This document shows positions 33,522 to 46,000 of a stretch of 64,000 nt of DNA, one piece after another. This stretch comes from Tribonema minus. Lineage: Eukaryota > Sar > Xanthophyceae > Tribonematales > Tribonemataceae. Under the pieces are notes generated by a model. That model did no database searches, was not told the origin of the DNA, and saw nothing but the letters and a program-made list of their open reading frames with translations. The stretch is taken from assembly GCA_017506865.1 (NCBI GenBank), contig JAFCMP010000514.1:1116001-1180000 (forward strand), written 5' to 3'. Made by a program: the position numbers and the translations under genes. Position 1 is the stretch's first letter. Each line of letters opens with the position of its first letter.

Positions 33522-36294
33522 CTACTTGCCGCCCTGGCCCCTGATGGCGCCTGTAGCGACGCAGAGTAAGACGACGACGACAGCAGCAGGATAAACATGC
33601 ACAAAGACTCTGTTAGCGATGTGTGACTCCATGACAAAGGGGAGTACAGTGATTGATAAACTCCGAGTATTGGCGCCTTCAGCAAAGTGTTCCCATGGAA
33701 GTCTGCCTCGGGTGCTTCAATTTTGATACTCGACAGACAGAATTTTCTGCCAAAGGCCATCACGCACTTCAAGCAACTGACGGTACAAAGTGGGTGCACG
33801 AGCGAGCCGACACTGTACGGAACCATCGCTTGCTGAACACCACATACTTCGAAGTACAAGACGACAAGACACATACCGAACGATATGTTCCTCAAAATTG
33901 ACACGGCTGCGCAGTGCAGAGGCTGAAAGTACCACACGCATGGCGTGTGTGCGCTCACCAAGTGACGGAATTCGGCACCTACCAGCATCGAATCACGAAG
34001 TTCAAGAGCGAAGTGCACCACTCACCAGCGGGGTAGGCCTTGGTGTGAATGTTGGCGTAGTACTCTTCGGGCTTGGTTGCAAGTCCGCCGACCACATCAA
34101 GGTCGGCGTTAATGCAGGCGTTCAGCGGGTTCACGGTGAGGTCATCGAGCGCGCCGAGAAGGTCCGCCACCTGCATGCATGAATTCATTCAATCACACAT
34201 GAATTCATTGAAGAGCGTACTTCTGAGATATCGTTGAGGGGGTTCACCGTGAGAACATCAAGCCGACAAGGTCTGCGACTTGCGCATGAAATCATTCATC
34301 CATGAGTGAATGAAGATGCGTTGAGGTGGTCAACAGTGAGGTCATCGAGCGCATAGAGAAATTCCGTCACATGCACGCCTGAATTCATTCAGAAGTCAAT
34401 GAGGTGGTTCAAAGTGCGATCATCAAGCCGAGAAGGCCCTGCGACCTGCACGCATGAACTCATTCATGCGATCAACTGCAACACGTGACTCACCACAGGG
34501 CCGTCCGTGCCGCCTGTGCCCTTGTGGATGTGCCCCTTTGCAACTGCAATTACTTTTCTGCAACATCTGTAACCGCAACAGGTGACTCACCACAGGGCCA
34601 TCCGTGGCCGCGCTCATGTGGATGTGCCCCTGTTCAGATAACTGCAACACGAGTAACTGCAGCAGGTGACTCATCACAGTGTCGCCCGTGCCTGCCGCGC
34701 CCTTTTGTGGCCCCCGTTTAAGTAACTGCAATATCTGTTGATGCATCATCTGTAACTTCAACAGGTGACTCACCACAGGGCCGTCCGTGCCGGCTGCGCC
34801 CTTGTGGATGTGCCCCCGTGTGACTGCAACATCTGTTTCTGTAACATCTGTAACTTCAACAGGTGACTCACCACAGGGCCGTCCGTTCCAGCCGCGCCCT
34901 TATGGATGTGCCCCTGTGTGATGTCGACCAGGTTTGTGTCTATGTCAAAGCACATGGTGCCGTGGAGTTGCAGCCTGAACTGGGCCACGCCGTGGCCCAT
35001 TGGGTCACCCCTGCAGCGTTCATGAATAACAGCGTTCATATTTGTGAAAAATGATGCCTTGTGGATGACATGAATGAATGAATACAATTGGAGCGCCCTG
35101 CAGATTACCTCATGCATTTGAGAGTGAAGATGGACACCATTCAAACGCCTGCAATGTCAATTGCTGAAAGCATTGCCAATGACAAAGGCGCACAGGCATA
35201 CGACAGAGACGGGCACCAAAGCGAGCTGACACATCGTCAAGTGAGCTATGCATCTGTGCCATGAGAGCATAACAACACACGCACGCTGCCGAAGCAAGGT
35301 CAACTGTTAGATGCGCCCACCAGAAATACTGCCCATTGCATGCGTGCTGCAACAGTACAGGTGAGAGTACTCAACAAGCTCCAGCGAAGGAAAAAAATGC
35401 AGCACGCGCACAGATGAGCAATGCTGCTGCGCAGAGGCAACGGCGTAGTCAGCTCTGCGGTGCGTACGAAAGACCTGTACTACAGCGTGTCACTGACGTA
35501 TTTGCACGATGCAGCAACGTGGTGTGTAGCATCCGATGCGTGCGTGCCGCCAAAGCAGCGCAGTCTGACGCTGCACAAAAAAAAAAACTTCACACACCAA
35601 CGCCCTTTCCTCACGCGCACGGTGATCAATTCAGTAGTTGCTTGCACGAGGTTTTTGTCCCAGGCTGGAGTATACTTGCACCACTCGGCCAATCACGCGC
35701 AGGCAGGTCTGCACTGTGTGCTGAAGCCCTTCACGCAAAGGTGTCACTGAGGCATTTGCAACAAGCTGCTTGTGCCGCCACATGCCAGTACCCGATGGGT
35801 GCGCCACACCAGAGCGCCGGACGGCGCTGCCAAGGCATGCACGCATACCTACCTGCACAGGTACGTAGGCATGTGCCAGCACCGCAGGGCAGACCACCGA
35901 TGGCACCGCCCCCCCCCCCGCCCCTACACCGCCATCCCCTGCCCCTCTCCCCCCCCCCCGCGCGCAACGGTCCCTGCGCCACTCCAACTCTCCAGCCGCA
36001 ATCATCGCCAAGGAGGACCGCGCCAACCGCACACACAAAAGATTACTTCAAGTACTTGAAGTAGCTCACCCGTCAACTTCCTGGGCCGGGTCCATCTCCA
36101 CAACGCTGAAGCCCGGGAGACCGTGCGGCACCAACGACGGCGCGGGGGTTTCCCCTGCACTGGGGGCAGCACTGGGGGCGGCGCTAGGGGCAGTGCTCGG
36201 CGCAGCGCTGGGGGCAGCGCTGGGCGCTGCGGACCCTGCCGCTGCTGCTGCCCCGGCGGAGGCGGCGAGGCACGCGAGCGCGCGACAACATCTG
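33522..36294 (-). CDS. CHRD-domain protein 1 (secreted, start exon not found)
   Basis: CHRD domains are beta-sandwich modules found in chordin and in many bacterial and algal secreted proteins. The exons are 36294-36070 (5' limit approximate), 35010-34872, 34170-34026 and 33550-33522, phases 2/0/1, ending TAG. The first exon has a hydrophobic ALACLAASAGAAAAAGS, a run of APS repeats, then FSVVEMDPAQEVDG, the usual CHRD opening. The core is TMCFDIDTNLVDITQGHIHK, GAAGTDGPVVADLL. The end is EEYYANIHTKAYPAGAIRGQ, GGK, with the family's N-I-H-T and IRGQ signatures. The hydrophobic start suggests export, but its Met lies in an undetected exon or at an in-frame ATG near 36369 through an AG microsatellite. 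It is a paralogue of the gene at 43043-48147. Confidence 0.85.
34195..34460 (-). repeat. Three copies of CHRD1 third-exon 5' edge
   Basis: Copies of the VADLLGALDDLTVNP exon start with its acceptor lie at about 34215-34275, 34320-34376 and 34385-34445. Linkers contain TGAATTCATTCA. Confidence 0.85.
34480..34830 (-). repeat. Four copies of CHRD1 second-exon 3' edge
   Basis: HIHKGAAGTDGPV|GTGAGTCACC recurs at about 34488-34545, 34580-34632, 34668-34715 and 34763-34815, next to the real edge at 34872. Spacing is near 90 bases. The linkers carry CTTCAAC or the similar CTGCAAC. The oldest-looking copies are furthest from the exon. Confidence 0.9.
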
Positions 36295-37416
36295 CTGAGC
36301 ACTGCGTTGTGGGAGTAAGGGAGGGAGAGCGAAAGAGAGAGGGCCAACAAGAGAGAGAGAGACATGAGGCAGTGCAGGAAGCTGTATGGGAGGCGGATGC
36401 TCTCGGCATGGTCTAAATTGTATACATAGGTGTGCTGATATTGGGTTGCGTGCTGTGAGGGAGGGCGTTTGCGCACTGTGAAGGGCGCAGTGAGTAATTT
36501 TGCGTCACGTTGACACGACAGAGATCTCACACAAACACTGCGTGTAAAATTCAAGTGTCACAGCCGTTGCATATCCAGCTCCCTACTGTGGCTCGCACTT
36601 GCGAAGTGCTTCAGAGTGTACAGTTACTGCTGACCCGAACGTTCTGATAGCATCCCACTCTATGAAGCACACGATGAACACTGTTATCATGACTTCCAGC
36701 TGCATGACAGGCCGATGAAGCAGAGGCATAAGAGCAGCGTAAAACAGATTGCCTTGCGCTATAATTCTTGTACTCTGTTGCTTCGGTCCACACAGTAGGT
36801 GTGTGCGTGCAGCTGTAAGAGACATCAAGCTTGTGCAATGATGATACGGCATTTTGCGAAGGAGACCAACTACTCACTACACCAGCTCAAGGGGACTGCA
36901 TTATTACGCGAGCACGGCACCATCAGATGGGATGCCGCCTATTAATGCTGCAATCAAGTCACGCGCTGTTGCACTCACCTGCCATTTTCGAAGTAGATGC
37001 CTTGCCTGCACCGACCTAAGCGCGCGACTGCTTTGCTTGCCTTGCGATGCGCTTGGCTGCTGCGGCTTTTTTTTTTCTGACGCAGACTTCAAAAGTAGTG
37101 ACTCGCCAGCCCTTCGGAGTGTAAAGAAAAGAAGGTTGCTCGGCGCGCGGCAAAGGTGGTACTTGAGGAACGGGTGCGCGCTAGGCTAGGCAACAAGCGT
37201 ACCGCTTGCCGGCGTGTGCGTTCCCGAGGTCGTCTTGCCGGCGTACCTACCCTTACACTTCCTGCTGTGCTGTGTCAGCCTGGTAGCTTTGCAGCGGGAT
37301 CGTGCGTGTAGCAGAGGCAGGCGGCGGCGGGTGCTGTCGGAGGCCACCAACTGATAAACGCAGCACAGCGCATGTGTTTGCTGACAGCACCGCCGCCCGC
37401 TCAAGGCATCTGCAAC
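36295..37416. other. Divergent upstream region of CHRD1 and the fusion gene
   Basis: It holds an AG/CT-rich microsatellite (about 36315-36365) at the CHRD1 5' end. Otherwise it is unremarkable sequence that should contain both promoters. Confidence 0.4.
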
Positions 37417-40400
37417 ATGAAAGCTGCGGTTGGCTCAAAGCAGAGGCTGCCAAGCACTACTCTGCTGCTGGCGGTGGTCTGGTTCCTTGCGTGCAGCCTG
37501 CTAGTTTCATTGAAACAGCAGGCCCTGGCGCCAGTCTTCTACGCCTTTATCGGTGCTTTTGCAGTGCAGTACGCTGTGTCAGCGATCCTGCGGGGATTGT
37601 TGACTTTCAACAAGAGGAGGGAGAGGGAGACGGCGGCGGTGCTGAACTGGGCGCTGACTGCGATCCATGCGGCCGCTGTGCTGGCGCTGAGGGGCAGGGA
37701 GTCTCTGGTGGTCACCGCAGGCTACTGCCTGTTCGATCTGTGGGACAAGGCCGCCAACGGCCTATTTGGCAGCGCCGCCGCTGCCTGTGAGCTGGCTCAC
37801 CATACCCTGCTGCCAATCTGGTACATTTCAGGTAAATACATACTGCATCGATTGAAAGTATCCGCAGTATTGGCATTACGATCAGACGCAGCCTACACAT
37901 TCAGGCACAACATGCGGCGGACTTTCTCAACACCGCAAGATTCGAGTCATCAAAAGATTTACAGTCGCCATCAGTGGAATCCTGAGTGGATATATAGTGC
38001 TGCTGTAACAAACGTCATGCCAATCCAAAAAGCTGTGACGTGAGGGTGGCACAAGACATCTGCACGCTGCAATTGTTTTCTACATCTCCTCTCCTCAATC
38101 TCACTCACACCACACAGCAGCGCACGTGTGTAATAGCAGCAGCAGCAGCTGTGTTTAGGTCTCAAATTTCATGGCGCACTTTGAGAGTTGGTTGGCATAG
38201 CTGGTCAATGAAACTCGAGGAGGGAGACAAGAGGAAGGAACGGCAATGCTAAATTCAGAGCGAAGTTATGCCTTGTACAGGTGCAGACCCGCAGAATGAG
38301 GGCGTGAATTATGCATGATGTAGTCACATTTAAAACATAATGGCCTTTCAAGACGTTCATTCTCTTATTATCCTCCAAACATGTTGCACGGTGATGACAT
38401 GACTGGCAGTGGTAAAGATGTGCAGCCATTCACCACAGCAGTGCATGTTCGTCTGTGTAGCAGCTTGAATGAACGGTCTCTGCTCAACTAGTGGTGATTG
38501 ACTGTAGCTGACGCACACACCCCTGATCGCGGCACAGCCAGCGGCTTTCAGTCAGAATCCATGCAGCAGAAGTCAAAGATCACGTCCTACATGAACCATG
38601 AAGTTTAATTTTTGTAGTCATGAACTTCTTGCTCATGATGCCACATCCAATCGCTGTACTACGCAGTACCTCAATGCGAAGACACGCCCTATGTGTATGT
38701 GGAAGATGCAGCCGCAAATGCGCTCTCGGGGTGCCTCAGCCACCGCGGCTGCTTGCACCGCGTGTTCAAGCCCGTGCTCTGTCGCCGCATGCATCCAGTG
38801 ATCACTGCAGCCGCTGCGTACCATCAATGCAGCGCTCTCCCTCTACACACATCTGCACTTTTGGTGTCCGCGTCGTTCACCGTGTACCACCGCTGCTCGC
38901 CCCGCCGCGCCACCGCCGCAGCGCTCTACAAGGAAGCTGCGGTGCCGCTGCAGCTCTACGCCGCACCTGTAGCGCTTTCATCGCTGGTGCTCTCAGCGGG
39001 AGCAATCCGCAGGCAGCTCGCGACCCCCCATGATCCCCCCTCGGCGCTTCAAACCTGGCTCTTTTTGGGCCTGAGATGCGCTGGCTACGGGAAGCTCGCG
39101 CTGAGCGCTGCGCGCGCGCACCCCGCCACCGCGGGCATGGGGAAGCTAGGGCTAGGGTTCGCGCTTGCGCTTAACGTGCTGAGCATCGTGACCGCGGCCG
39201 CGCTGCTGCTGCCGCGGCGCCGCGCCGCAGCCACAGCCTCAAAGGCTGTCGCTGTAGTACCAGCGCCTGCGCCGCCGGCAGCAGACGCTCCTGCTGCAGA
39301 GAGCACCGCTGCAGCCGCCGCCGCTGCTGCTGCCGCGGCGGCTGATGCGGATGCCGCCGCTGAGGCACCGCCGTCGCTGTGGCGCGTGCACGGGCGCCTG
39401 TACGACCTGGCGCCGTTCCTGGCGCGTCACCCCGGCGGCGTGGCAGCGATCAGCCTCGGCCGCGGCCGCGACTGCACGGCGCTCTTTGAGTCGTACCACC
39501 CGTTCACGGACGCGCACCGCGCGGCGCTCGCGCGCTACCGCGTCGCCGGCGGCAGCGGCGGCGGCGGCGGCAGCAGCAGTAGCGGCAGCGGCAGCAGCGG
39601 CGATGCGGTGCCGAGTCGTGAAGAGGCGGACCCGCTGTACGCGGAGCTGTGCGCGTGCGTGCGCGAAGTGCTGGAGGATGCGGGGCTGGACCCGCGGGGG
39701 GTGGGGCAGCGCGGGCGCGACGGGCGGCTGCGGCGCGGCGGCATCAAGGCGTCGCCGGCGCGCGTCGCGCACTACGCGGCGGCGGCGGCGGCGCTGGCGG
39801 CGGCGTACGCGCCGTTCGCGACGGGGCGCTGGGGGGTGGGGGGGCCGCTCGCGCTGGCGCTCGCGGCGTGGCTGTGCGGCGCCGCGGGGCACGACGGCGG
39901 GCACTACGCGGCGGCGCGCGGCGCGCGCGCGAACGCGGCGGCGGCAGCGCTCATCGCGCCCCTCGCGTCGCCCTTCCTGTGGGCGCAGCAGCACACGTAC
40001 GCGCACCACGCGCACACGAACGACGCGCGGCGCGACCCCGACCTCCACCACTTCGGGTGGCTGCGCACGACGCCGCGCGCGCCGTGGGCGCCGCGCCACC
40101 GCGCGCAGGCGCGCCGCGCGTACGTGTACGCGTGGTACGCGCTCGTCGTCGTCGGCGAGGCGCTCTGGCTGCCGCTCAAGCTGCTCGCGACGGGCGACAT
40201 CAACGGGGTGACGCACGTGCCGGGCGCCGCGGCGCCGCGCGCGCGCGCGCCGCGCAGGCGCTCCACGTCGCCCTCTACGCCGCGCTCTTCGTCGCGGCGC
40301 CGCTGCGCTGCGGCGGCGGGCCCGCCGCCGTCGCCGTCTTCCTCGCGGCGTCGGGCCTGCTCTTCGGCTTCTTCAGCCAGGTGAATCACCTCAACGAACG

Positions 40401-40719
40401 TAGCGTGCCGCCGGGCGGCGGCGGCGGCGCGGCGGCGCCGGCGCCGGCGTCGTGGGCGGAGGGGCAGATCGTCGCGTCCAACAACTTCTGCACGGGCAGC
40501 GCATTTTGGACGGTTTTCAGCAACGGTCTCAACTTCCAGATCGAGCACCACCTGTTCCCGGGCGTGAACCACGCGCACCTGTGGCGCGTCGCGCCCGCGG
40601 TGCGCGCCGTGTGCGCGGCGCGCGGCGTCGAGTACAAGAGCTTCGGCTCGTTCCGCGAGATCCTCGCGGAGACGGCGCGCTTCTACCGCCTGCTGAGCGT
40701 CGAGGACGGTCAGTCCTAG
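37417..40719 (+). CDS. TLC-like domain + cytochrome b5 + front-end fatty-acyl/sphingolipid desaturase fusion
   Basis: Exon 37417-37831 encodes a polytopic segment (MKAAVGSKQRLPSTTLLLAV; FYAFIGAFAVQYAVSAIL; VVTAGYCLFDLWD; ELAHHTLLPIWYISG) with the GY.L.DL and HH features of TLC (TRAM-LAG1-CLN8) proteins. Acceptors at 38712 or 38811 both restore phase. The next frame continues with membrane helices and then, without a stop, a cytochrome b5 domain (LWRVHGRLYDLAPFLARHPG, heme-ligand HPGG) and the desaturase histidine boxes HDGGH, HTYAHHAHTN and QIEHHLFPG. The QxxHH third box and N-terminal b5 define front-end desaturases, ER enzymes that add double bases' worth of unsaturation near the carboxyl end of acyl chains or to long-chain bases. 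The frame changes at 40208-40257; a 50-base GTGACG...GCGCAG intron would restore it, and a GC-repeat sequencing slip is the alternative. With that intron the product is 757 residues. Confidence 0.8.
40208..40257 (+). other. Frame change in the desaturase: 50-base mini-intron or sequence error
   Basis: DING|GTGACG and GCGCAG|ALHVALYA flank a GC-only tract with GCGCGCGCGCGC. Removing exactly this segment rejoins the reading frames in phase 0. All other introns read here are more than 100 bases, so a dinucleotide-run indel is about as likely. Confidence 0.6.
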
Positions 40720-43042
40720 CCCTAGGGCCAGCGCTGCTGCAGCCCTACAATAGGCGACCCTGCGTCTGGAGCAGTCTGCTGCTGCCGCCGCCGCTAGCTT
40801 TGGCCCGTTCGAGCAGGTCGAAGCATTCTTTAGATGCCTCCGTCAGCTGTGGCATCGGCAGCAGCCTTCGTGCTCTGCTTAAGGGACTGCACAGCTACGA
40901 CCCCGCTGACAGAAGGTGTGCTGCGGAGGGGCGGCGGAATGGCAGTGCTGCGGTCAACAGCGGCGGGGGCTGGCCAGTGGCGCGCCAGCGGCAGCAGCAG
41001 CACAAGGAGCTGTGCTTGCCTCGCCCGCGCAAGCGGGCAATGCGGCGCCGATGGCAGCAGCATCGCTGGCGGCAGCGGCGGCGGCGGCAGGCGCCGACCA
41101 CAGCGGCAGCAATGCCAGCCTTAGCTTCTACGAGCGGCCGTGGCAGCGTATTCAAATGCCGCGGCAGACGTGCTGATAAGTTTTCCGTACTATGCCGTCT
41201 ACTTCGCTTTACAAACTGGGGGGCGCGCGGCAGGGTTTGGGTGGTTTCCCCAATCTTCCCCCCCCCCCCCCTTCCCAACCAGCGCACTGGGTTGAACATC
41301 CCCATTTAGGCAAGACGCCGCAGTTTCCGTCAGGGATGGGATTGTTTATAGCCATGGTGCGCCTACCCCGTGTTGAGTGCAGTCTGACCCGTGAAACTAC
41401 AACGTGTGAATAGTCTCCCTGGTTGTTGAAGTTAGCTTTGAAGTTTTGTACGTCAGTTTCTCACTCAGGAGCACATGGCATGGCCGGATCTTCTCGTGAC
41501 CTGCTGTAGGCAACTTGCTGCACCTGCGCGGGCCGTAGGATAGGGCAGCCGCATGCGCCTACACATTTTAACATCCGGTGTGCAACCAGTTACTAATATG
41601 AAAGTACTTCAGGAAGTGCATCTCTTTGTGTACTGCTCATCCTACCTGCTTGGTCTGGTTCTGCGGCATCTCATACACATTCTTGTGGGCCAGTTGTGGC
41701 TGTGCTAGCAACAGACGTGAGTGCCAGCGCAGACTAGGCTGCTGCGTTGACGCAAGCTTTTCGATTGCATAGGCAACCCGGCCTCCCTTGGGCCTTTATA
41801 AATACAAGTCCATACGTGCATCAGTGGCTTAAGGACTAACACCTAATTGCATCAGATCAGTTGGCGAGTACATTGCCACCCCCCCTCAAGTAGGATAAAC
41901 ATGTAACAAAATTAAAATGCTACTACATGTGTCAAAATGATTGCTTGTCCATCAGTGCAGGTAGGTCAGGTCAGGTCACTGAATCTGATGCCACTGCGGG
42001 GACACGGCGGCTGCCGTTCACCCCTGTCAATGTTGAGCTTTCAATGTTGAGCTTTCAAACTACTTTTTTTTTACAGACACATATCTGCTGCGCCCCCTAC
42101 ACAGAGAGCTCAACTTCGGCAATCAGGCATCGACGAAAATGGCAGGTGCGTGCACATTGAATGCAGTGAGGTCGTCGAGTGCGGGCCTAGCAGGCATCCC
42201 GATGCATGTGTTCTAAGTTTTCGGTACAATGACACGGGCCCCCCCAACAGCGCCGACCGACGGCACGCTGCGCGGCCGCCTGCTTAGATCCGGGCGCCAC
42301 AAGTGGCATTGCGGGACTAGTTGTTCGCTTTTTAGCTGGTCTGCGCGCGACAGCGATTCCGGGTAATCGCTGAAGCCGTGGTGGTGGTCGCCGTCGGCAT
42401 ATTTAGATTTTCTGATTGGGATGCCCTGTGCTCGCGCAGTGAGAGGTGCAAGTGCAGTGCTTCTTGTGTATTGGCAGCATTCCAGCAATTGTGATGTGCC
42501 ATAGTGGAGCCAAGGGCTGCGTTGCACTGTACATATCCGGCACCATTCATGAATTCAGCGATGGACGTTTTGTGGAAGATGTCGTTGGCCTCCATGACGC
42601 TCCCGCCCCAGCTGCTGAGGCTCCTTGATCTGTTGTGCTGCATATGCTGGCGTGACGGCTGCACCTGGTGATCTCCTTCTTGTGTCGACACTCTCTGTGT
42701 CGCTGTACAGAATGTTCCTGTTGCGCCACCAGATCATGTCCTCATCCTAGTGACCGTTGTTGCAACAGGCGCCCTGCCTGTTGATGATGAGCAGTCGAGA
42801 GTTCTCACCTCGCAGTGCAGACACCAGACAAAGGTGTACGTACTCGCTTCTCTTTGCAAGTCGGCTGAAGTGTCCCGCTCGTGTCCCGCTCGTGTGTTGC
42901 GCTGACCGTTTTTCTCGTGTACCCACAACATCACAGCAGCTGTGCTGGTCTTGACCTTGGGCGTTTCATGTACCAGCCTGCACAGCCCCCACCTACTGCT
43001 TTGCGCTCACCATCAGCTCTCTGCTCGTGCCCCCCCCCCCAG
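40720..43042. other. Region between the fusion gene and CHRD2
   Basis: A GC-rich open stretch at about 40916-41176 ends ASLSFYERPWQRIQMPRQTC. It has coding-like composition but no partner exon. A TATA-like TTTATAAATA lies at 41794-41803 and might serve CHRD2. The rest shows nothing recognisable. Confidence 0.4.
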
Positions 43043-46000
43043 TCATCAGCAAATGTCTTGCCCTCGCGTGTCTGGCCGCCGGCGTAGCAGCGGAGACCAT
43101 GGCGCCTAGCGTTGCACCCAGCGCCATGCCCAGCATGGCGCCTTCCAACGCGCCGGCCATGCAGGCGCTGGTGATTGAGATGGATGGCGCTCAGGAGGTG
43201 GACGGGTGAGCACTTATTACACAACATCTACTATCTTGCGATCAGAGCGCAGTTACAGTTACAGACAGCTGATGTGTGTGGGGTTCTCATTGGTGCACTT
43301 GGAAGCTGCTGCTCCCAGCATGGCGCCGGTCTGTGCGCTGTCGGGCGCGCCAGCCATGCAGACTCCGGCGACAGAGATGGATGGCGCCGGGGGTTGGACA
43401 GGTTGGGAACACTTACTACATAGCATTTCAAAATCAGAGCGCAGTTACAGTTGCAGACAGTTGGGGTGTATGTGGTTCTGATTGATGTATATTGAAGCTG
43501 CGTCCAACGCGCCGGCCATGCAGGCGCTCTGGTGCCAGAGATGGATTGCGCCCAGGAGGTGGACGGGCGAGGGACACTTGTTAGAGCGCAGTTACACTTG
43601 CAGACACTTGAGTGTGTGGTTCTGATTGATGTACCTCGAAGCTGCGCCCAGCGCAGCCGTCCAGCGCGCCTTCCAACGCGCCAGCCATGCAGGCTCTGGT
43701 AATTATGTATGGCGCCCAGGAGGTGGACGGGCGAGGAACCCTTATGAGCGAAGTTACAGTTACAGGCACTTGAGCGTGTGGTTCTGATTGGTGTATTTCA
43801 AAGCTGCGCGCAGCGCAGCGCCGGTCTGTGCACTGTCCAACACGCCGGTCATGCAGGCTCTGGTAATCATGACGATCTTTTGATTCGTTTTCATGATGGA
43901 TGGCGCCCAGGAGGTGGACGGGTGAGACACTTGTTGATGGTTCATGGTGATTGAGAACAGAGCGCAGTCACAGCTACAGAATGCAGGCGCTGGTGATAGA
44001 GATAGACTGCGCCCAAGAGGGCAACGGCTGAGAAACGCTTCTTCGTCGTGCACTTGTAAAAAAAGCTCAGCAACAGGTACAAAGGTGTTCGCAAAGACAC
44101 ATGTAGAATTCTGGTCGCAGGCTGGACATCCAGCAACTGGGCTTTCTCGCGCCCTGAGCGAGATTAAATAAAAATCATAAAACCGTGAGCGAAAACTCAT
44201 AAACAGTACAAAGCAACCGTTGTTGATTAGTAGCTGCCGCTGCAATTGGCTACTCATGTAGTGCTGAGATGTGCCCAGTGCCTGGCGTGCGGTGATGTAG
44301 AAACAATAAACAACCGTCGTATGTGCGCCTTCAGGATGTGCGGGGTCTGTCGCCATGCAGTGCAGCGTGCAGGCGCCTCCCAGCCAACTCTTACTAGCGC
44401 GCTTGCGTTTCGGGGCGCAGCAGAAGCCATTTCAGCTGACTTAACCATTGGACACTCCTTGTCACCTAGAGCTCTACGATCTTGTGCTTCGTTCCCATTG
44501 ATCTTGGCGACGATGACTGGTAGAATATATCTTTGTTTTAATGGATGCTGTGGATCCATATATTTTCGCAACTGTTCGGGAAATAGATATTGCACAGCTT
44601 CTTAGATGGATGTTGAAGAATGTATCCTCAAATACAGGGCGGTACCGTTGCTGTGGGTGGAATTGAGCGTTAATTGTGGTCAAACAATCGAAATACCACT
44701 TTGGGGCTAGAGTTGAACGAACACCAGAGTTGACTCGATCATGATGCGACACTTTGACCTTCACGACAGCGCGCAGGATTGATGTAACTTTCCGCTCCCT
44801 CAGTGTCAATTCACCACCATCACGGAAACATATACAAATTGAGGGCTTGAAGTCCGCACTCTTGCGAGATTCCCACTGTCAACATGGCCAACAGCTCTCT
44901 AGTTGTCAGCTGGACCCTCCGCTAAGCGCTACGCGGCGGCGTTTTGTGCGGGCGGCTGACCCCAACTTCAACTGGAAATGTCACGTGTCCTATGCTTCCC
45001 AGTGGGAAATTGATCCACACCGAATGCGTACCAAAACATAGTGCTTTAGAGTTGTTGTCTGCTTTGGGGGGGGGGGGGGTATATGCACCGCTATAGTGAT
45101 GCTCCAGAACCCCGGATCAAACTTGAAGTGTCATACAGGCTCACCCCTTTCGTGGGATTTAACGCGCACCGAGAGGGGGCGTGAGCATGCATATTGTATG
45201 CACGTGCTCTGCACCTTGTGTGCACAGCGGTGCTCGAATGGGCGCGCCAAGGTGACACTCCAGGATCCCAACTTCAAGTTGAAGTGTCATAATGTACTCT
45301 TTTGCGTGAATGAACACACAACAAGTACAGCGCTGCGCCGCTCGCGGCGCCACGTGCTGACAACGTCGCCCAAGCTCACGTAAACATGCACACCTTGATG
45401 TTATTTTCTGCACGTGCTCTGCCCTTGTGTGCGCAGCGGCGCCCCGGACGGCCAGGGCACCGCTACGTTCACCCTCAAGGATGCCAACTTCAACTTGAAG
45501 TGTCGTACTTGCTCATCGACTTAGTTTATGCACTCCCTTTCGCGCGAGTCAACGCGCACCGACAGGGTACATACTCACACATGTTGTTTGCACATATGAT
45601 ATACTTGTGCGCGCAGCGGCGCCCCGGACGGCCAGGGCACCGCCACGTTCACCCTCAAGGACGCGGCCACCATGTGCTTCTCCATCACGACGAACCAGAT
45701 GGACATTGAGATGGGGCACATCCATGAGGGCGCGGTGGGCGTCGACGGCCCCGTGGTGAGTCACCTGTTGAAGTTTATTTGCAAAGTTCAGGGTCTGAAC
45801 ATCGTTCGGCTCTGAGCAGATGTGCTGATGATGCTGATGTCAAGTCACTTTCTCATGTACATGCATGCATGGCGATTGCCCAGCAGAAGCCTAGCGCGCT
45901 CATGAAATGATAACATCGCGCCACCGATGCGGTCACCACTTAGCAGGCTCAGAGCCCCCAAAGAAATGATTACATCGCGCCCACGATGCAGTCACGACTC

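Noticed and set aside
41937-41960. ATG exon ending CAG|GTAGGT as the first exon of CHRD2.
   Set aside because: It ends in phase 0, whereas the next exon needs one preceding base, so the join would break the frame.
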